Positions 1-8,255 of a DNA stretch of 64,000 nucleotides are shown here, in pieces (position 1 is the stretch's first letter; each line of letters opens with the position of its first letter). The notes under the pieces are model-generated. The model made no database searches. It had not been told where the DNA came from and was given only the letters and a program-made list of their open reading frames with translations. The position numbers and the translations under genes were made by a program. Source of the DNA: Pseudomonas frederiksbergensis (GTDB taxonomy: Bacteria > Pseudomonadota > Gammaproteobacteria > Pseudomonadales > Pseudomonadaceae); contig NZ_MOBP01000015.1 in assembly GCF_003732665.1 (NCBI RefSeq), positions 1-64,000 on the forward strand, given 5' to 3'.

Positions 1-100
1 GGCGGCCTAAAGCTCCTACGGAGTGGTCCAAAAAAACTGGACCCCAACAGGCTTGCCCGCGAAGGCGTCCGTCCATACACCGTAAATTCCGAATAAAAGA

Positions 101-126
101 AACCGGCCCTCAAGCCGGTTTTTTTA
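101..126. terminator. Bidirectional rho-independent terminator
   Basis: Stem AACCGG/CCGGTT with loop CCTCAAG, followed by a T run on the plus strand. On the minus strand the same stem ends in TTTCTTTT. It lies just past the stop codon of a minus-strand gene remnant (132-254), so it probably ended that gene; it could also end a plus-strand gene left of the window. Bases 1-100 hold a half REP core near 50-66 and nothing else I can support. Confidence 0.75.
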
Positions 127-131
127 TGACC

Positions 132-254
132 TCAGGCTGCCTTCGCCGCCAAGGCCTGCCTTGCCACCGCCGCCAATCGCCTGAGCCCTTCATCCAGTCG
201 AGCCGAATCGATGTGGTTGAAGTTCAGCCTCAGATTCAGGGAAAAGCCAGGGGA
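132..254 (-). pseudogene. 3' remnant of a PLP-dependent aminotransferase/MocR-like gene
   Basis: About 40 in-frame codons ending in a TGA at 134-132 encode a tail containing LRLNF followed by an amphipathic helix with EGLRRL. This resembles the C-terminus of class I/II aminotransferases and MocR-type regulators. Upstream in the same frame the sequence turns into REP repeat (301-372), so no intact gene remains. The terminator at 101-126 sits where it should for this gene. The family call rests on a short match from memory. Confidence 0.4.
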
Positions 255-300
255 CTGCTGACTGAATTTTATTGGCTGGATTTGTTTGGGCCGTTCTGGC

Positions 301-371
301 CCCTTCGCGAGCAAGCCCGCTCCCACATTGGAATGCGTTCCCCTGTGGGAGCGGGCTTGCTCGCGAAGGGG
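301..371. repeat. REP inverted pair (REPIN-like)
   Basis: Two inverted REP cores, CTTCGCGAGCAAGCCCGCTC and its complement, are separated by a short loop. They lie at the broken end of the aminotransferase remnant. Confidence 0.9.
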
Positions 372-440
372 CCAGCACAGGCGATATATCTCTATTGCCA
401 AACTTTTCGTCGACAAAAACAAAAACATTATTTGCTTTAT

Positions 441-450
441 TTGTATACAA
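441..450. promoter_or_regulatory. Palindromic operator TTGTATACAA
   Basis: Perfect 10-bp palindrome 130 bp before the purine permease start. The same palindrome occurs at 3480-3489 and a one-base variant at 3285-3294, both in the uraH/puuE gap. The pattern GT-AT-AC fits FadR-subfamily GntR operators. Sharing among purine genes suggests one regulator, probably encoded outside the window (inference). Confidence 0.55.
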
Positions 451-473
451 AAGCATAATCCACTTCGTGCGAG

Positions 474-493
474 TTCCTGACCAAGCGGTCAAC
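474..493. promoter_or_regulatory. Candidate shared motif with TGACC-N4-GGTCA
   Basis: An inverted repeat TGACC/GGTCA with a four-base spacer. The 20-bp window matches the sequence at 9953-9972, before the Tsx-like porin, at about 15 of 20 positions (both start TTCCTGACCA and end CAAC). This could be an activator site for purine uptake genes; the evidence is only the similarity. Confidence 0.25.
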
Positions 494-579
494 AAATTCG
501 TATCTGCCTCAAAGGGCCGCTGCCACCCTCATGGGTCCGGCCCTGGAAATAAAAATAAAACTCTTGAGGAGTACTCGCT

Positions 580-1929
580 GTGGAAAGCCGCAAATCCGAA
601 GCCCCGACATTGGACCTCTCGCCGCCATTACGTAATGGTCTGCTGGAACGCCTCTTCAAACTCACCTTGCATGGCACCACGGTGAAGACCGAGCTGATTG
701 CCGGTCTGACAACCTTCATCACCATGGCTTACATCATCTTCGTCAACCCGAACATCATGGCCGACGCCGGCATTGATCACGGCGCTGCGTTCGTCGCCAC
801 CTGCATCGCCGCCGCGCTCGGCTGCCTGTTGATGGGCCTGTACGCCAACTGGCCGGTCGGTCTGGCGCCGGGCATGGGCCTGAACGCGTTCTTCACCTAC
901 ACCGTGGTCGGCACCATGGGCTACAACTGGGAAACCGCCCTCGGCGCGGTGTTTGTCTCCGGTGTATTGTTCATGATCCTGACCTTTTCCAAGATTCGCG
1001 AATGGCTGCTCAACAGTATTCCCGTGAGCCTGCGCTACGCCATGGGCGCGGGTGTCGGGCTGTTCCTGGGGATCATCGGCCTGAAAACCGCCGGCATCAT
1101 CGTCGCCAGCCCGGCCACCCTGATCAAGCTCGGCTCCCTGCGCGAACCCGGCCCGCTGCTGGCGGCCATCTGCTTTCTGATGATCGCTGTGCTCAGCTAT
1201 CACAAGGTGTTCGGCGCGATTCTCATCAGCATCATCACCGTGACCGCCGCCGGCTGGGGCCTGGGCCTCGTTCACTATGAAGGCATCATGTCCGCCCCGC
1301 CGAGCCTGGCCCCGACCTGGATGGCCATGAACATCGCCGGCGTGTTCAACGTCAGTATGATCAGCGTGGTGCTGGCGTTCCTATTCGTGCACATGTTTGA
1401 CACCGCCGGCACCTTGATGGGTGTCGCCCAGCGCGCCAACCTGGTGAACGCTGACGGCCGGATCGAAAACCTCTCCCGCGCGATGAAAGCCGACAGTGCC
1501 TCCAGCGTTTTCGGGGCGATGGTCGGTGTCCCTCCAGTCACCAGCTATGTGGAAAGTGCCGCGGGTGTCGCCGCTGGTGGTCGGACTGGTCTTACCGCCG
1601 TGACCGTAGGTGTGCTATTTATTGCCGCGATGTTCTTCGCACCGCTGGCTGGCATGATTCCGGCTTACGCCACCGCCGGTGCGCTGATTTATGTGGCGAT
1701 GCTGATGATGAGCGGCATGGCGCACATCAACTGGGATGAAGCGACCGACAGCATCCCGGCGATTGTCACCGCGATCATGATGCCGCTGACCTTTTCAGTC
1801 GCCGACGGCATCGCGCTGGGCTTTATCACTTACGTGGTGCTGAAGGCCGGCACCGGTAAGTACAAGGAAATTTCCATCAGTCTGTGGGTGCTCTGCGCGA
1901 TCTTCATCGCCAAGTTCATTTTCTTGTAA
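580..1929 (+). CDS. NCS2-family purine permease (AzgA/GhxP type)
   Basis: A 449-residue polytopic inner-membrane protein that probably imports hypoxanthine, guanine or adenine with protons. The N-terminal block with GLTTFITMAYIIFVNP and the GLAPGMGLNAFF segment are typical of the AzgA/AdeP/GhxP branch of NCS2, as is the later HMFDTAGTLMGVA. Length is normal for this branch. The start is GTG at 580 with GAGGA about 10 bp upstream. It opens the urate-degradation locus, and a TTGTATACAA palindrome lies upstream at 441, so purine-responsive control is likely. A terminator follows at 1949. The exact base transported cannot be read from sequence. Confidence 0.9.
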   Translation: MESRKSEAPTLDLSPPLRNGLLERLFKLTLHGTTVKTELIAGLTTFITMAYIIFVNPNIMADAGIDHGAAFVATCIAAALGCLLMGLYANWPVGLAPGMGLNAFFTYTVVGTMGYNWETALGAVFVSGVLFMILTFSKIREWLLNSIPVSLRYAMGAGVGLFLGIIGLKTAGIIVASPATLIKLGSLREPGPLLAAICFLMIAVLSYHKVFGAILISIITVTAAGWGLGLVHYEGIMSAPPSLAPTWMAMNIAGVFNVSMISVVLAFLFVHMFDTAGTLMGVAQRANLVNADGRIENLSRAMKADSASSVFGAMVGVPPVTSYVESAAGVAAGGRTGLTAVTVGVLFIAAMFFAPLAGMIPAYATAGALIYVAMLMMSGMAHINWDEATDSIPAIVTAIMMPLTFSVADGIALGFITYVVLKAGTGKYKEISISLWVLCAIFIAKFIFL

Positions 1930-1948
1930 CCCGTCATAGCTTCAAACA

Positions 1949-1974
1949 GCCTCACCCCGTCGGGTGGGGCTTTT
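1949..1974 (+). terminator. Rho-independent terminator after the purine permease
   Basis: GCCTCACCCC-GTCG-GGTGGGGC followed by TTTT, directly after the permease stop codon and before the LysE-family gene, which has its own ribosome site. Confidence 0.7.
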
Positions 1975-1993
1975 GCACATTAGGAGGAAAGTG

Positions 1994-2620
1994 ATGAGTC
2001 TGGAAACCTGGCTGCTGTTCAGCGGCGCTGCGCTGGTGGTGATCCTGATCCCGGGGCCATTGTCTTTGCTGATGATCAGCAACAGTTTGAACTACGGTTT
2101 GCGCCGTTCTTACCCGGCCTTTCTCGGTGGGGTGATTGCTTCGATTTGTCTGCTCAGTGCCTCGGCGCTGGGTCTGGGCGCCCTGCTGCTGGCCTCGGAA
2201 CAGCTGTTCAGCGCGCTGAAGATCGTCGGCGCGCTGTACCTGTTCTACCTCGCCTGGCAGAGCTGGCAGCAATCCCGCCAGCCATCAGTGGGCGCCGAAG
2301 TGCCCCAGGCTGCGCCAGTGCCGCGTTTCCGTGCGCTGTTCGGGCGCGCGTTTGTGCTGGGCGCGAGCAATCCGAAAGACATCCTGTTCTTCGCCGCGTT
2401 CCTGCCGCAGTTCTTGAGCGCCGAGCAACCGTTCCTGCCGCAGTTGCTGGTGATGATTGCAACCTGGACCGTGCTCGATCTGCTGTGCAAGTTGGCTTAT
2501 GGGTTGGGTGCCCATGGCGCGGCGCGGTATTTGCGCAGCGGCAAGGGGCAGAGTTGGTTTAACCGGGTCAGTGCCGGGTTGTTTGGTGGTGCGGGTGCGG
2601 CGTCGTTGTTGAGCCGCTAA
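1994..2620 (+). CDS. LysE/RhtB-family amino-acid exporter
   Basis: A 208-residue inner-membrane protein of the LysE/RhtB translocator family, which exports amino acids or related metabolites. It shows the N-terminal PGPLSLLMISNSLNYGLRRS region, the second segment AFLGGVIASICLL and a central ASNPKDILFFAAFLPQF block, all typical of the family, with about six hydrophobic segments. I chose ATG 1994 because AGGAGG stands at 1982-1987; a longer in-frame start at 1964 would lie inside the terminator. It sits between purine genes but no link to purine metabolism is evident. The substrate is unknown. Confidence 0.88.
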   Translation: MSLETWLLFSGAALVVILIPGPLSLLMISNSLNYGLRRSYPAFLGGVIASICLLSASALGLGALLLASEQLFSALKIVGALYLFYLAWQSWQQSRQPSVGAEVPQAAPVPRFRALFGRAFVLGASNPKDILFFAAFLPQFLSAEQPFLPQLLVMIATWTVLDLLCKLAYGLGAHGAARYLRSGKGQSWFNRVSAGLFGGAGAASLLSR

Positions 2621-2629
2621 AAGCAAAAG

Positions 2630-2695
2630 CTTCGCGAGCAAGCCCGCTCCCACAATGGAATGCGTTCCCCTGTGGGAGCGGGCTTGCTCGCGAAG
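2630..2695. repeat. REP inverted pair
   Basis: Inverted REP cores around a loop with AATGGAATGCGTTCCCC, almost the same as the pair at 301-371, including the central AATGCGTTCCCC. Lies between convergent genes. Confidence 0.9.
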
Positions 2696-2727
2696 AGGCC
2701 CTGACAGGCACCACTTTTTCAAGGGCA

Positions 2728-2753
2728 AAAAAAAGCCCGCAGTGTGGGCGGGC
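2728..2753 (-). terminator. Terminator of uraH
   Basis: Read on the minus strand: GCCCGC, loop CCACACT, GCGGGC, then an eight-T run. It stands about 45 bp past the uraH stop codon. Confidence 0.8.
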
Positions 2754-2799
2754 AAAAGACCAAAGAAGCTTTATGCGCAGGATTCTTGGGGGGAAAGTC

Positions 2800-3153
2800 C
2801 TAGCTTCCTCTGTAGGTCGAATAGCTGTAGGGCGAAATCAGCAACGGCACATGGTAGTGATCCTGTTCTGCAGAGATGCCAAACCGCAGCACCACCACGT
2901 CGAGGAACGCAGGTGTAGGCAACTGAACGCCACGGGCGCGGTAGTAATCGCCCGCATGAAACTGAACCTGATAGACCCCGGAACGGTAGTCATCGCCTTG
3001 CAGCAACGGTGCATCGACTCGGCCATCGCTGTTGGTGATCGCGCTGGCGACCAATTCCAGTTGCGAACCTTCAACGCGGTACAACTCGACCTTGATCGAG
3101 CTGCCCGGGCAACCGTGTGCAGCGTCCAAAACGTGTGTAGTCAAACGTCCCAT
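2800..3153 (-). CDS. uraH: 5-hydroxyisourate hydrolase (transthyretin-like)
   Basis: A 117-residue cytoplasmic enzyme that hydrolyses 5-hydroxyisourate to OHCU, the second step from urate to allantoin. The N-terminal TTHVLD segment, the HVPLLISPYSYSTYRGS tail and the YRGS terminus are the family signature, which separates HIU hydrolase from true transthyretin. Length is typical. It is divergent from puuE, and the shared gap holds TTGTATACAA-type palindromes at 3285 and 3480. Together with PuuD and UraD it completes urate to S-allantoin. Confidence 0.95.
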   Translation of the reverse strand: MGRLTTHVLDAAHGCPGSSIKVELYRVEGSQLELVASAITNSDGRVDAPLLQGDDYRSGVYQVQFHAGDYYRARGVQLPTPAFLDVVVLRFGISAEQDHYHVPLLISPYSYSTYRGS

Positions 3154-3284
3154 TGATTCTGCGCGCCTGCCTGCATACAGCAGTCAGGCCTCGCGCCTCC
3201 CGAAGTCAGTTGAAAAGGAGACCGCACCGTTTCGGAGCACGAAAAGCTGCGGCGAGCGACTGATTAAGACACTTTTCAAAAATA

Positions 3285-3294
3285 TTGTACACAA
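3285..3294. promoter_or_regulatory. Near-palindromic operator TTGTACACAA
   Basis: One base off TTGTATACAA. It lies 130 bp before uraH and 270 bp before puuE in their divergent gap, in an AT-rich stretch that probably carries the uraH promoter. Confidence 0.45.
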
Positions 3295-3388
3295 TAAAAA
3301 TGACATTTTTATCCCGACCACCGTCATCCGGGGATTCCCGGCGAATCTAACCACGAACCATACGTGCAGCGGACCTTCTATCCATTAG

Positions 3389-3400
3389 CTGACCAGTCAG
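3389..3400. promoter_or_regulatory. Palindrome CTGACCAGTCAG
   Basis: Perfect palindrome CTGAC-CA-GTCAG in the uraH/puuE gap. It shares CTGACCA with the sites at 474 and 9953. It may be a second regulatory element of the purine locus; weak evidence. Confidence 0.25.
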
Positions 3401-3479
3401 GCAGGTTTCTTGCAGTAGCATCCATTCATGACAGTTAATGAAAAATGCAAAAAATCAGGCTTACAAAGTGAATATAAAG

Positions 3480-3489
3480 TTGTATACAA
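3480..3489. promoter_or_regulatory. Palindromic operator TTGTATACAA
   Basis: Exact copy of the palindrome at 441-450, 74 bp upstream of the puuE start. The uraH/puuE gap (3154-3562) holds this site, the variant at 3285 and the palindrome at 3389; I see no gene in it. Confidence 0.55.
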
Positions 3490-3562
3490 TCAGCCCATCG
3501 CTGTGACGCCACACCAGGCGGCCACACAACTCAAGTCAACACGAACAAGAAGGAAGACTGCA

Positions 3563-4489
3563 GTGAGCGCTGACTACCCACGCGACCTGGTCGGTTACGG
3601 CAGTAACCCTCCGCACCCACACTGGCCGGGCAATGCCCGCATCGCCCTGTCCTTCGTGCTCAATTACGAGGAAGGTGGCGAGCGCAATATCCTGCATGGC
3701 GATAAAGAATCCGAAGCCTTCCTCTCGGAAATGGTCTCGGCGCAGCCGCTGCAAGGCGCGCGCAACATGAGCATGGAATCCCTTTACGAGTATGGCAGCC
3801 GCGCCGGCGTGTGGCGGGTGCTTAAACTGTTCAAGGAATTCGACATCCCGCTGACGATCTTCGCCGTGGCCATGGCCGCCCAGCGCCACCCGGACGTGAT
3901 CCGCGCCATGGTCGAGGCCGGCCATGAGATCTGCAGCCACGGCTATCGCTGGATCGACTACCAGTACATGGACGAAGCCCAGGAACGCGAGCACATGCTC
4001 GAAGCGATCCGCATCCTCACCGAGCTCACCGGCGAACGCCCACTGGGCTGGTACACCGGTCGCACCGGCCCGAACACCCGTCGGCTGGTGATGGAAGAAG
4101 GCGGTTTCCTCTACGACTGCGACACCTACGACGACGACCTGCCCTACTGGGAACCGAACAACCCGACCGGCAAGCCGCACCTGGTGATCCCGTACACCCT
4201 GGACACCAACGACATGCGCTTCACCCAGGTCCAGGGTTTCAACAAGGGCGACGATTTCTTTGAATACCTCAAGGACGCGTTCGACGTGCTGTACGCCGAA
4301 GGTGCCGAAGCGCCGAAGATGTTGTCCATCGGCCTGCACTGCCGCCTGATTGGCCGTCCGGCGCGCCTGGCCTCGCTCAAGCGCTTTATCGAATACGCTA
4401 AAAGTCATGAACAGGTGTGGTTCAGCCGTCGCGTCGACATCGCTCGCCACTGGCACGAAACCCACCCGTACCAAGGGGCTGCCCAATGA
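3563..4489 (+). CDS. puuE: Allantoinase PuuE (polysaccharide-deacetylase fold)
   Basis: A 308-residue enzyme that opens S-allantoin to allantoate. It belongs to the NodB/polysaccharide-deacetylase superfamily, unlike the amidohydrolase-type AllB. The opening YPRDLVGYGSNPPHPHWPG and the GHEICSHGYRW motif, with its metal-site-like histidine, are characteristic. The start is GTG at 3563, preceded by AAGGAAG, which gives the usual N-terminus; in-frame codons back to 3428 are probably untranslated leader. The stop overlaps the uraD start (ATGA at 4486-4489), so translation is coupled. The symbol must not be confused with E. coli PuuE, a GABA aminotransferase. Confidence 0.94.
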   Translation: MSADYPRDLVGYGSNPPHPHWPGNARIALSFVLNYEEGGERNILHGDKESEAFLSEMVSAQPLQGARNMSMESLYEYGSRAGVWRVLKLFKEFDIPLTIFAVAMAAQRHPDVIRAMVEAGHEICSHGYRWIDYQYMDEAQEREHMLEAIRILTELTGERPLGWYTGRTGPNTRRLVMEEGGFLYDCDTYDDDLPYWEPNNPTGKPHLVIPYTLDTNDMRFTQVQGFNKGDDFFEYLKDAFDVLYAEGAEAPKMLSIGLHCRLIGRPARLASLKRFIEYAKSHEQVWFSRRVDIARHWHETHPYQGAAQ

Positions 4490-5001
4490 GCACCTTTCAA
4501 ACCGTCAAACCATCGACCCTGAGCCGCGAGGCGTTTGTCGCGGCGTTCGCCGACATCTACGAACATTCGCCATGGGTGGCCGAAAAGGCCTTCGACCTGG
4601 GCCAGGACGCCTCGATCGACGAGATCGAAACCCTGCACCAGCGCATGAGCGACATCCTGTTGAGTGCCGATCATCAAAGCCAACTGGCCCTGATCAACGC
4701 TCACCCGGACCTGGCCGGCAAAGCTGCCGTCCAGGGCGAACTGACCGAAGCCAGCACCAATGAACAGGCTGGCGCCGGTATTCACCAATGCACGGCCGAA
4801 GAGTTCCAGCGCTTCACCGAGCTGAACGACGCCTACAAGGCCAAGTTCAAGTTTCCCTTCATCATGGCGGTAAAAGGCAGCAACCGGCATCAGATCCTCG
4901 CGGCGTTCGAAACGCGCATTCACAACTCGGCAGATACCGAATTCAAATGCGCGCTGGCGGAGATCAACAAGATCGCCCTGTTCCGATTACTGACCCTATA
5001 G
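4486..5001 (+). CDS. uraD: OHCU decarboxylase
   Basis: A 171-residue enzyme that decarboxylates 2-oxo-4-hydroxy-4-carboxy-5-ureidoimidazoline to S-allantoin, third step of urate breakdown. The family signature is visible: the ALINAHPDLAGK block with the catalytic histidine, the ELNDAYKAKFKFPFI motif and a late ALAEINKIA helix. Length is normal. The ATG overlaps the puuE stop. About 90 bp separate it from alc, with no terminator seen, so the genes likely share a transcript. Confidence 0.94.
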   Translation: MSTFQTVKPSTLSREAFVAAFADIYEHSPWVAEKAFDLGQDASIDEIETLHQRMSDILLSADHQSQLALINAHPDLAGKAAVQGELTEASTNEQAGAGIHQCTAEEFQRFTELNDAYKAKFKFPFIMAVKGSNRHQILAAFETRIHNSADTEFKCALAEINKIALFRLLTL

Positions 5002-5091
5002 CGATCCTGGCCCGAGAAACCTCATGAACGCTTGCGTTTCCCAGGGCCCCGAGAGCATCCCAAGCCAACTAATTAAAGGCAGACAAGAAGA

Positions 5092-6087
5092 ATGAAAGCT
5101 TACGCCGTACCTTTCGAGAAGTTCGTCAACCTGGCCGACGCCCGCCTGGGCACCAAAATCATCTCGGTCACCGATGACTGGTTCGCTGATGCCAACCGCC
5201 TGTTCCAGCCGACCCCGGCTGTGTGGAAAGAAGGCGTGTTCGATGACAACGGCAAGTGGATGGACGGCTGGGAATCGCGCCGCAAGCGCTTCGAAGGCTA
5301 TGACAGCGCGGTGATTCGCCTGGGTGTCGCCGGTTCGATCAAAGGCGTGGACATCGACACTTCATTCTTCACCGGCAACTTCCCGCCGTCGGCCTCCCTG
5401 GAAGCCTGTTTCCTGGCTGAAGGCGAGCCGACCGAAAATACCCAGTGGGTTGAAGTGCTGTCCGCCGTCGAGCTGCAAGGCAACAGCCACCACTACCACG
5501 AAATCAACAACGACCAGGCCTTCAGCCACCTGCGTTTCAACATCTACCCGGATGGCGGCGTAGCGCGTCTGCGTGTGTATGGTGTGCCGCACCGCGACTG
5601 GTCGGCGGTGGGCGACAACGAACAGATCGACCTGGCCGCAGCCCTGAACGGTGGCCGCGCCCTCGCCTGCTCCGACGAACACTTCGGTCGCATGAGCAAC
5701 ATTCTCAACCCGGGCCGTGGCGTCAACATGGGCGATGGCTGGGAAACCGCACGTCGTCGCACGCCGGGCAATGACTGGGTGATCGTCGCGCTGGGTCATG
5801 CCGGCGAAGTCGAGAAAGTCATCGTCGACACCCTGCACTTCAAGGGCAACTACCCGGACACTTGCTCGATCCAGGGCGCTTTCGTGAAGGGCGGCACCGA
5901 CAGCCAGATCGAAACCCAATCGCTGTTCTGGCGCGAACTGCTGCCGGCGCAGAAACTGGAAATGCACGCCGAACACACCTTCGCCGAGCAGATCAAAGCC
6001 CTGGGCCCGATCACCCACATCCGCCTCAATGTGTTCCCGGATGGTGGTGTGAGTCGCCTGCGCGTGCTCGGCAAAGTGGCTAAATAA
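5092..6087 (+). CDS. alc: Allantoicase
   Basis: A 331-residue enzyme that splits allantoate into ureidoglycolate and urea. It contains two tandem allantoicase repeats, visible as parallel blocks: DGWESRRKRF then DGWETARRRT, GVDIDTSFFTGNFPPS then VIVDTLHFKGNYPDT, and RFNIYPDGGVARLRVYG then RLNVFPDGGVSRLRVLG. Repeats start near residues 15 and 190. Preceded by a GACAAGAAG ribosome site. Using Alc means urea, not ammonia, leaves here; no urease is in this window. Confidence 0.95.
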   Translation: MKAYAVPFEKFVNLADARLGTKIISVTDDWFADANRLFQPTPAVWKEGVFDDNGKWMDGWESRRKRFEGYDSAVIRLGVAGSIKGVDIDTSFFTGNFPPSASLEACFLAEGEPTENTQWVEVLSAVELQGNSHHYHEINNDQAFSHLRFNIYPDGGVARLRVYGVPHRDWSAVGDNEQIDLAAALNGGRALACSDEHFGRMSNILNPGRGVNMGDGWETARRRTPGNDWVIVALGHAGEVEKVIVDTLHFKGNYPDTCSIQGAFVKGGTDSQIETQSLFWRELLPAQKLEMHAEHTFAEQIKALGPITHIRLNVFPDGGVSRLRVLGKVAK

Positions 6088-6099
6088 GCGGTGAAGCCA

Positions 6100-6165
6100 T
6101 TCGCGAGCAAGCCCGCTCCCACAGGGGAATGCATTCCAAATGTGGGAGCGGGCTTGCTCGCGAAG
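6100..6165. repeat. REP inverted pair
   Basis: Inverted cores TTCGCGAGCAAGCCCGCTCC and complement between alc and allA. As REP pairs form strong RNA hairpins, it may reduce expression of the downstream genes (inference). Confidence 0.88.
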
Positions 6166-6208
6166 GCGTCAGAACTAACAACACAGAATTCAAGGTAAGA
6201 AGACCAGC

Positions 6209-6712
6209 ATGCGCACACTGACGATTGAACCGCTGACCAAAGAAGCCTTCGCCCCTTTCGGTGACGTGATTGAAACCGACGGCAGCGATCACTTCATGAT
6301 CAACAACGGTTCGACCATGCGCTTTCATAAACTGGCGACGGTGCAAACCGCCACGCCAGAAGACAACGCGATCATCAGCATTTTCCGCGCCGACGCGCAG
6401 GACATGCCGCTGACCGTCAGCATGCTGGAGCGTCACCCGCTGGGCAGCCAGGCTTTCATCCCGCTGCTCGGCAACCCCTTTCTGATCGTGGTCGCGCCAC
6501 TTGGCGATGAACCTGTATCAGGCTTGGTCCGCGCCTTCGTCACCAACGGCAGGCAGGGCATTAATTACCATCGCGGCGTTTGGCACCATCCGGTGCTGAC
6601 GATCGAAAAGCGGGATGACTTCCTGGTGGTTGATCGCAGTGGCACAGGCAATAACTGCGATGAGCATTTTTTCAAAGAGGATGAGCGGTTGATCCTTGCC
6701 CCCCACCAATAA
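6209..6712 (+). CDS. allA: Ureidoglycolate lyase
   Basis: A 167-residue cupin-fold enzyme that converts ureidoglycolate to glyoxylate and urea, the last step of the route. Diagnostic segments are LTKEAFAPFGDVIE near the N-terminus, the ERHPLGSQAFIPL block and the C-terminal GVWHHPVL followed by FLVVDR. Length is normal. It follows alc after a REP pair and precedes puuD by 50 bp. Glyoxylate would then feed the glyoxylate or glycerate pathway. Confidence 0.94.
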   Translation: MRTLTIEPLTKEAFAPFGDVIETDGSDHFMINNGSTMRFHKLATVQTATPEDNAIISIFRADAQDMPLTVSMLERHPLGSQAFIPLLGNPFLIVVAPLGDEPVSGLVRAFVTNGRQGINYHRGVWHHPVLTIEKRDDFLVVDRSGTGNNCDEHFFKEDERLILAPHQ

Positions 6713-6762
6713 GAGAAGGTCTGATCACTCGACAACAGAGTGACGGGCGAGAGGTAAAGACT

Positions 6763-8064
6763 GTGGAAGCACATCTGTTGGAATGGCTGAACCTGAGCGT
6801 GCGCTGGGTTCACATGATTACTGGCGTGGCCTGGATCGGTGCGTCGTTCTATTTCGTCTGGCTGGAAAACAACCTCAATCGGGTCAACCCGAAAAGCGGT
6901 CTGGCGGGCGATCTGTGGGCGATCCACGGCGGCGGTATCTATCACCTGGAAAAATACAAACTGGCTCCACCGACCATGCCGGACAACCTGCACTGGTTCA
7001 AATGGGAAGCCTACTTCACCTGGATGTCGGGGATCGCGCTGCTGTGCGTGGTGTTCTACTCCAACCCGACACTCTATCTGCTGGCACCGGGCAGCACCCT
7101 GAGCGGTCCTGAAGGTGTGGCCATCGGTATCGGTTCGCTGTTCATCGGCTGGTTCATCTACTCCTTCCTCTGCGACTCGGCCCTGGGCAAACGCCCTGCC
7201 CTGCTCGGCGGCATCCTGTTCGTGCTGATCATTGCGGCCGCCTACGGCTTCAGCAAAGTGTTCAGCGGTCGTGGTGCGTACCTGCACGTCGGCGCGATCA
7301 TCGGCACCATCATGGTCGGCAACGTCTTCCGCATCATCATGCCGGCGCAACGTGCACTGGTGGCGGCGATTGCCGAGAACCGCACGCCGGATCCGGCGCT
7401 GCCGGCCAAAGGTTTGCTGCGTTCGCGTCACAACAACTACTTCACCTTGCCGGTGCTGTTCATCATGATCAGCAACCACTTCCCGAGCACCTACGGCAGC
7501 CAATACAACTGGCTGATCCTGGCCGGGATCGCGGTGCTGGCGGTGTTGGTGCGTCACTACTTCAACACCCGTCACGACAGCCACAAGTTTGCCTGGACCC
7601 TGCCGGTCGCAGCCGTGGGCATGATCAGCCTGGCCTACGTGACTGGCCCGGCGCAGATGCCGAGCGCACCGGAAGTGGCCAAGGCCCCTGGCACTATCGA
7701 GTACCAGCCGTTGCCGGAAACCGCCCTCGGTGGTGGCGCCAAACCTGCTGAAGCCAAGCCTGCCGCGCCTGCCACTGCACCGGCGCAAGCGTCGAACCAG
7801 GGCCCGGCGTTCGACAAGGTGCACAGCGTGATTCAGGAACGCTGCGCCGTGTGCCATTCGGCCAAACCGACCAGCCCGCTGTTCAGTGCAGCACCGGCCG
7901 GCGTGATGTTCGACACCCCGCAACAAATCCAGCAATTGGCCCCGCGGATCCAGGCGCAAGCCGTCGCCAGCCAGATCATGCCACTGGGCAACATCACACA
8001 GATGACCCAGCAGGAACGTGACCTGATTGGTGCGTGGATCAACCAGGGAGCCCAGACCAATTAA
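6763..8064 (+). CDS. puuD: Membrane urate hydroxylase with C-terminal cytochrome c
   Basis: A 433-residue inner-membrane enzyme that oxidises urate to 5-hydroxyisourate, replacing soluble uricase. The N-terminal two thirds hold about eight membrane segments of the DUF989/urate-oxidase N-terminal type (WVHMITGVAWIGASFYF near the start). An Ala/Pro-rich linker at 305-345 leads to a cytochrome c domain with CAVCH at 361-365 and a possible Met ligand in IMPLGN near 405. Electrons probably go to a periplasmic cytochrome and the respiratory chain. GTG start at 6763 with GAGAGG about 9 bp upstream. First catabolic step of the pathway encoded around it. Confidence 0.94.
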   Translation: MEAHLLEWLNLSVRWVHMITGVAWIGASFYFVWLENNLNRVNPKSGLAGDLWAIHGGGIYHLEKYKLAPPTMPDNLHWFKWEAYFTWMSGIALLCVVFYSNPTLYLLAPGSTLSGPEGVAIGIGSLFIGWFIYSFLCDSALGKRPALLGGILFVLIIAAAYGFSKVFSGRGAYLHVGAIIGTIMVGNVFRIIMPAQRALVAAIAENRTPDPALPAKGLLRSRHNNYFTLPVLFIMISNHFPSTYGSQYNWLILAGIAVLAVLVRHYFNTRHDSHKFAWTLPVAAVGMISLAYVTGPAQMPSAPEVAKAPGTIEYQPLPETALGGGAKPAEAKPAAPATAPAQASNQGPAFDKVHSVIQERCAVCHSAKPTSPLFSAAPAGVMFDTPQQIQQLAPRIQAQAVASQIMPLGNITQMTQQERDLIGAWINQGAQTN

Positions 8065-8074
8065 TCGTTAAAAG

Positions 8075-8206
8075 CTTCGCGGGCAAGCCTCGCTCCTACA
8101 AGGTCCACGTTGACCTGTGGGAGCGGGCTTGCTCGCGAAAGCGTCGGGTCAGTCAACAAAGATGTTGAATGTAATGGCCCCTTCGCGAGCAAGCCCGCTT
8201 CCACAG
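8075..8206. repeat. REP pair plus a single REP core
   Basis: Inverted pair at 8075-8139, whose left arm is the GGGCAAGCCTCGCTCCTACA variant and right arm the GGGAGCGGGCTTGC variant. A lone core follows at 8181-8206. The spacer holds GTCAACAAAGATGTTGA, part of a conserved REPIN interior also seen elsewhere in the window. Confidence 0.85.
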
Positions 8207-8255
8207 GTTTGCCTGCTGCAAAAATCACAAGAATAAAAAAGATCCGAGGTGTTGC

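Noticed and set aside
441..450. LexA box
   Set aside because: TTGTATACAA lacks the CTG-N10-CAG pattern, and the neighbouring genes are purine genes, not SOS genes.
6565..7959. Long minus-strand frame opposite puuD
   Set aside because: Shadow of puuD; no family motif and Arg/His-rich composition.
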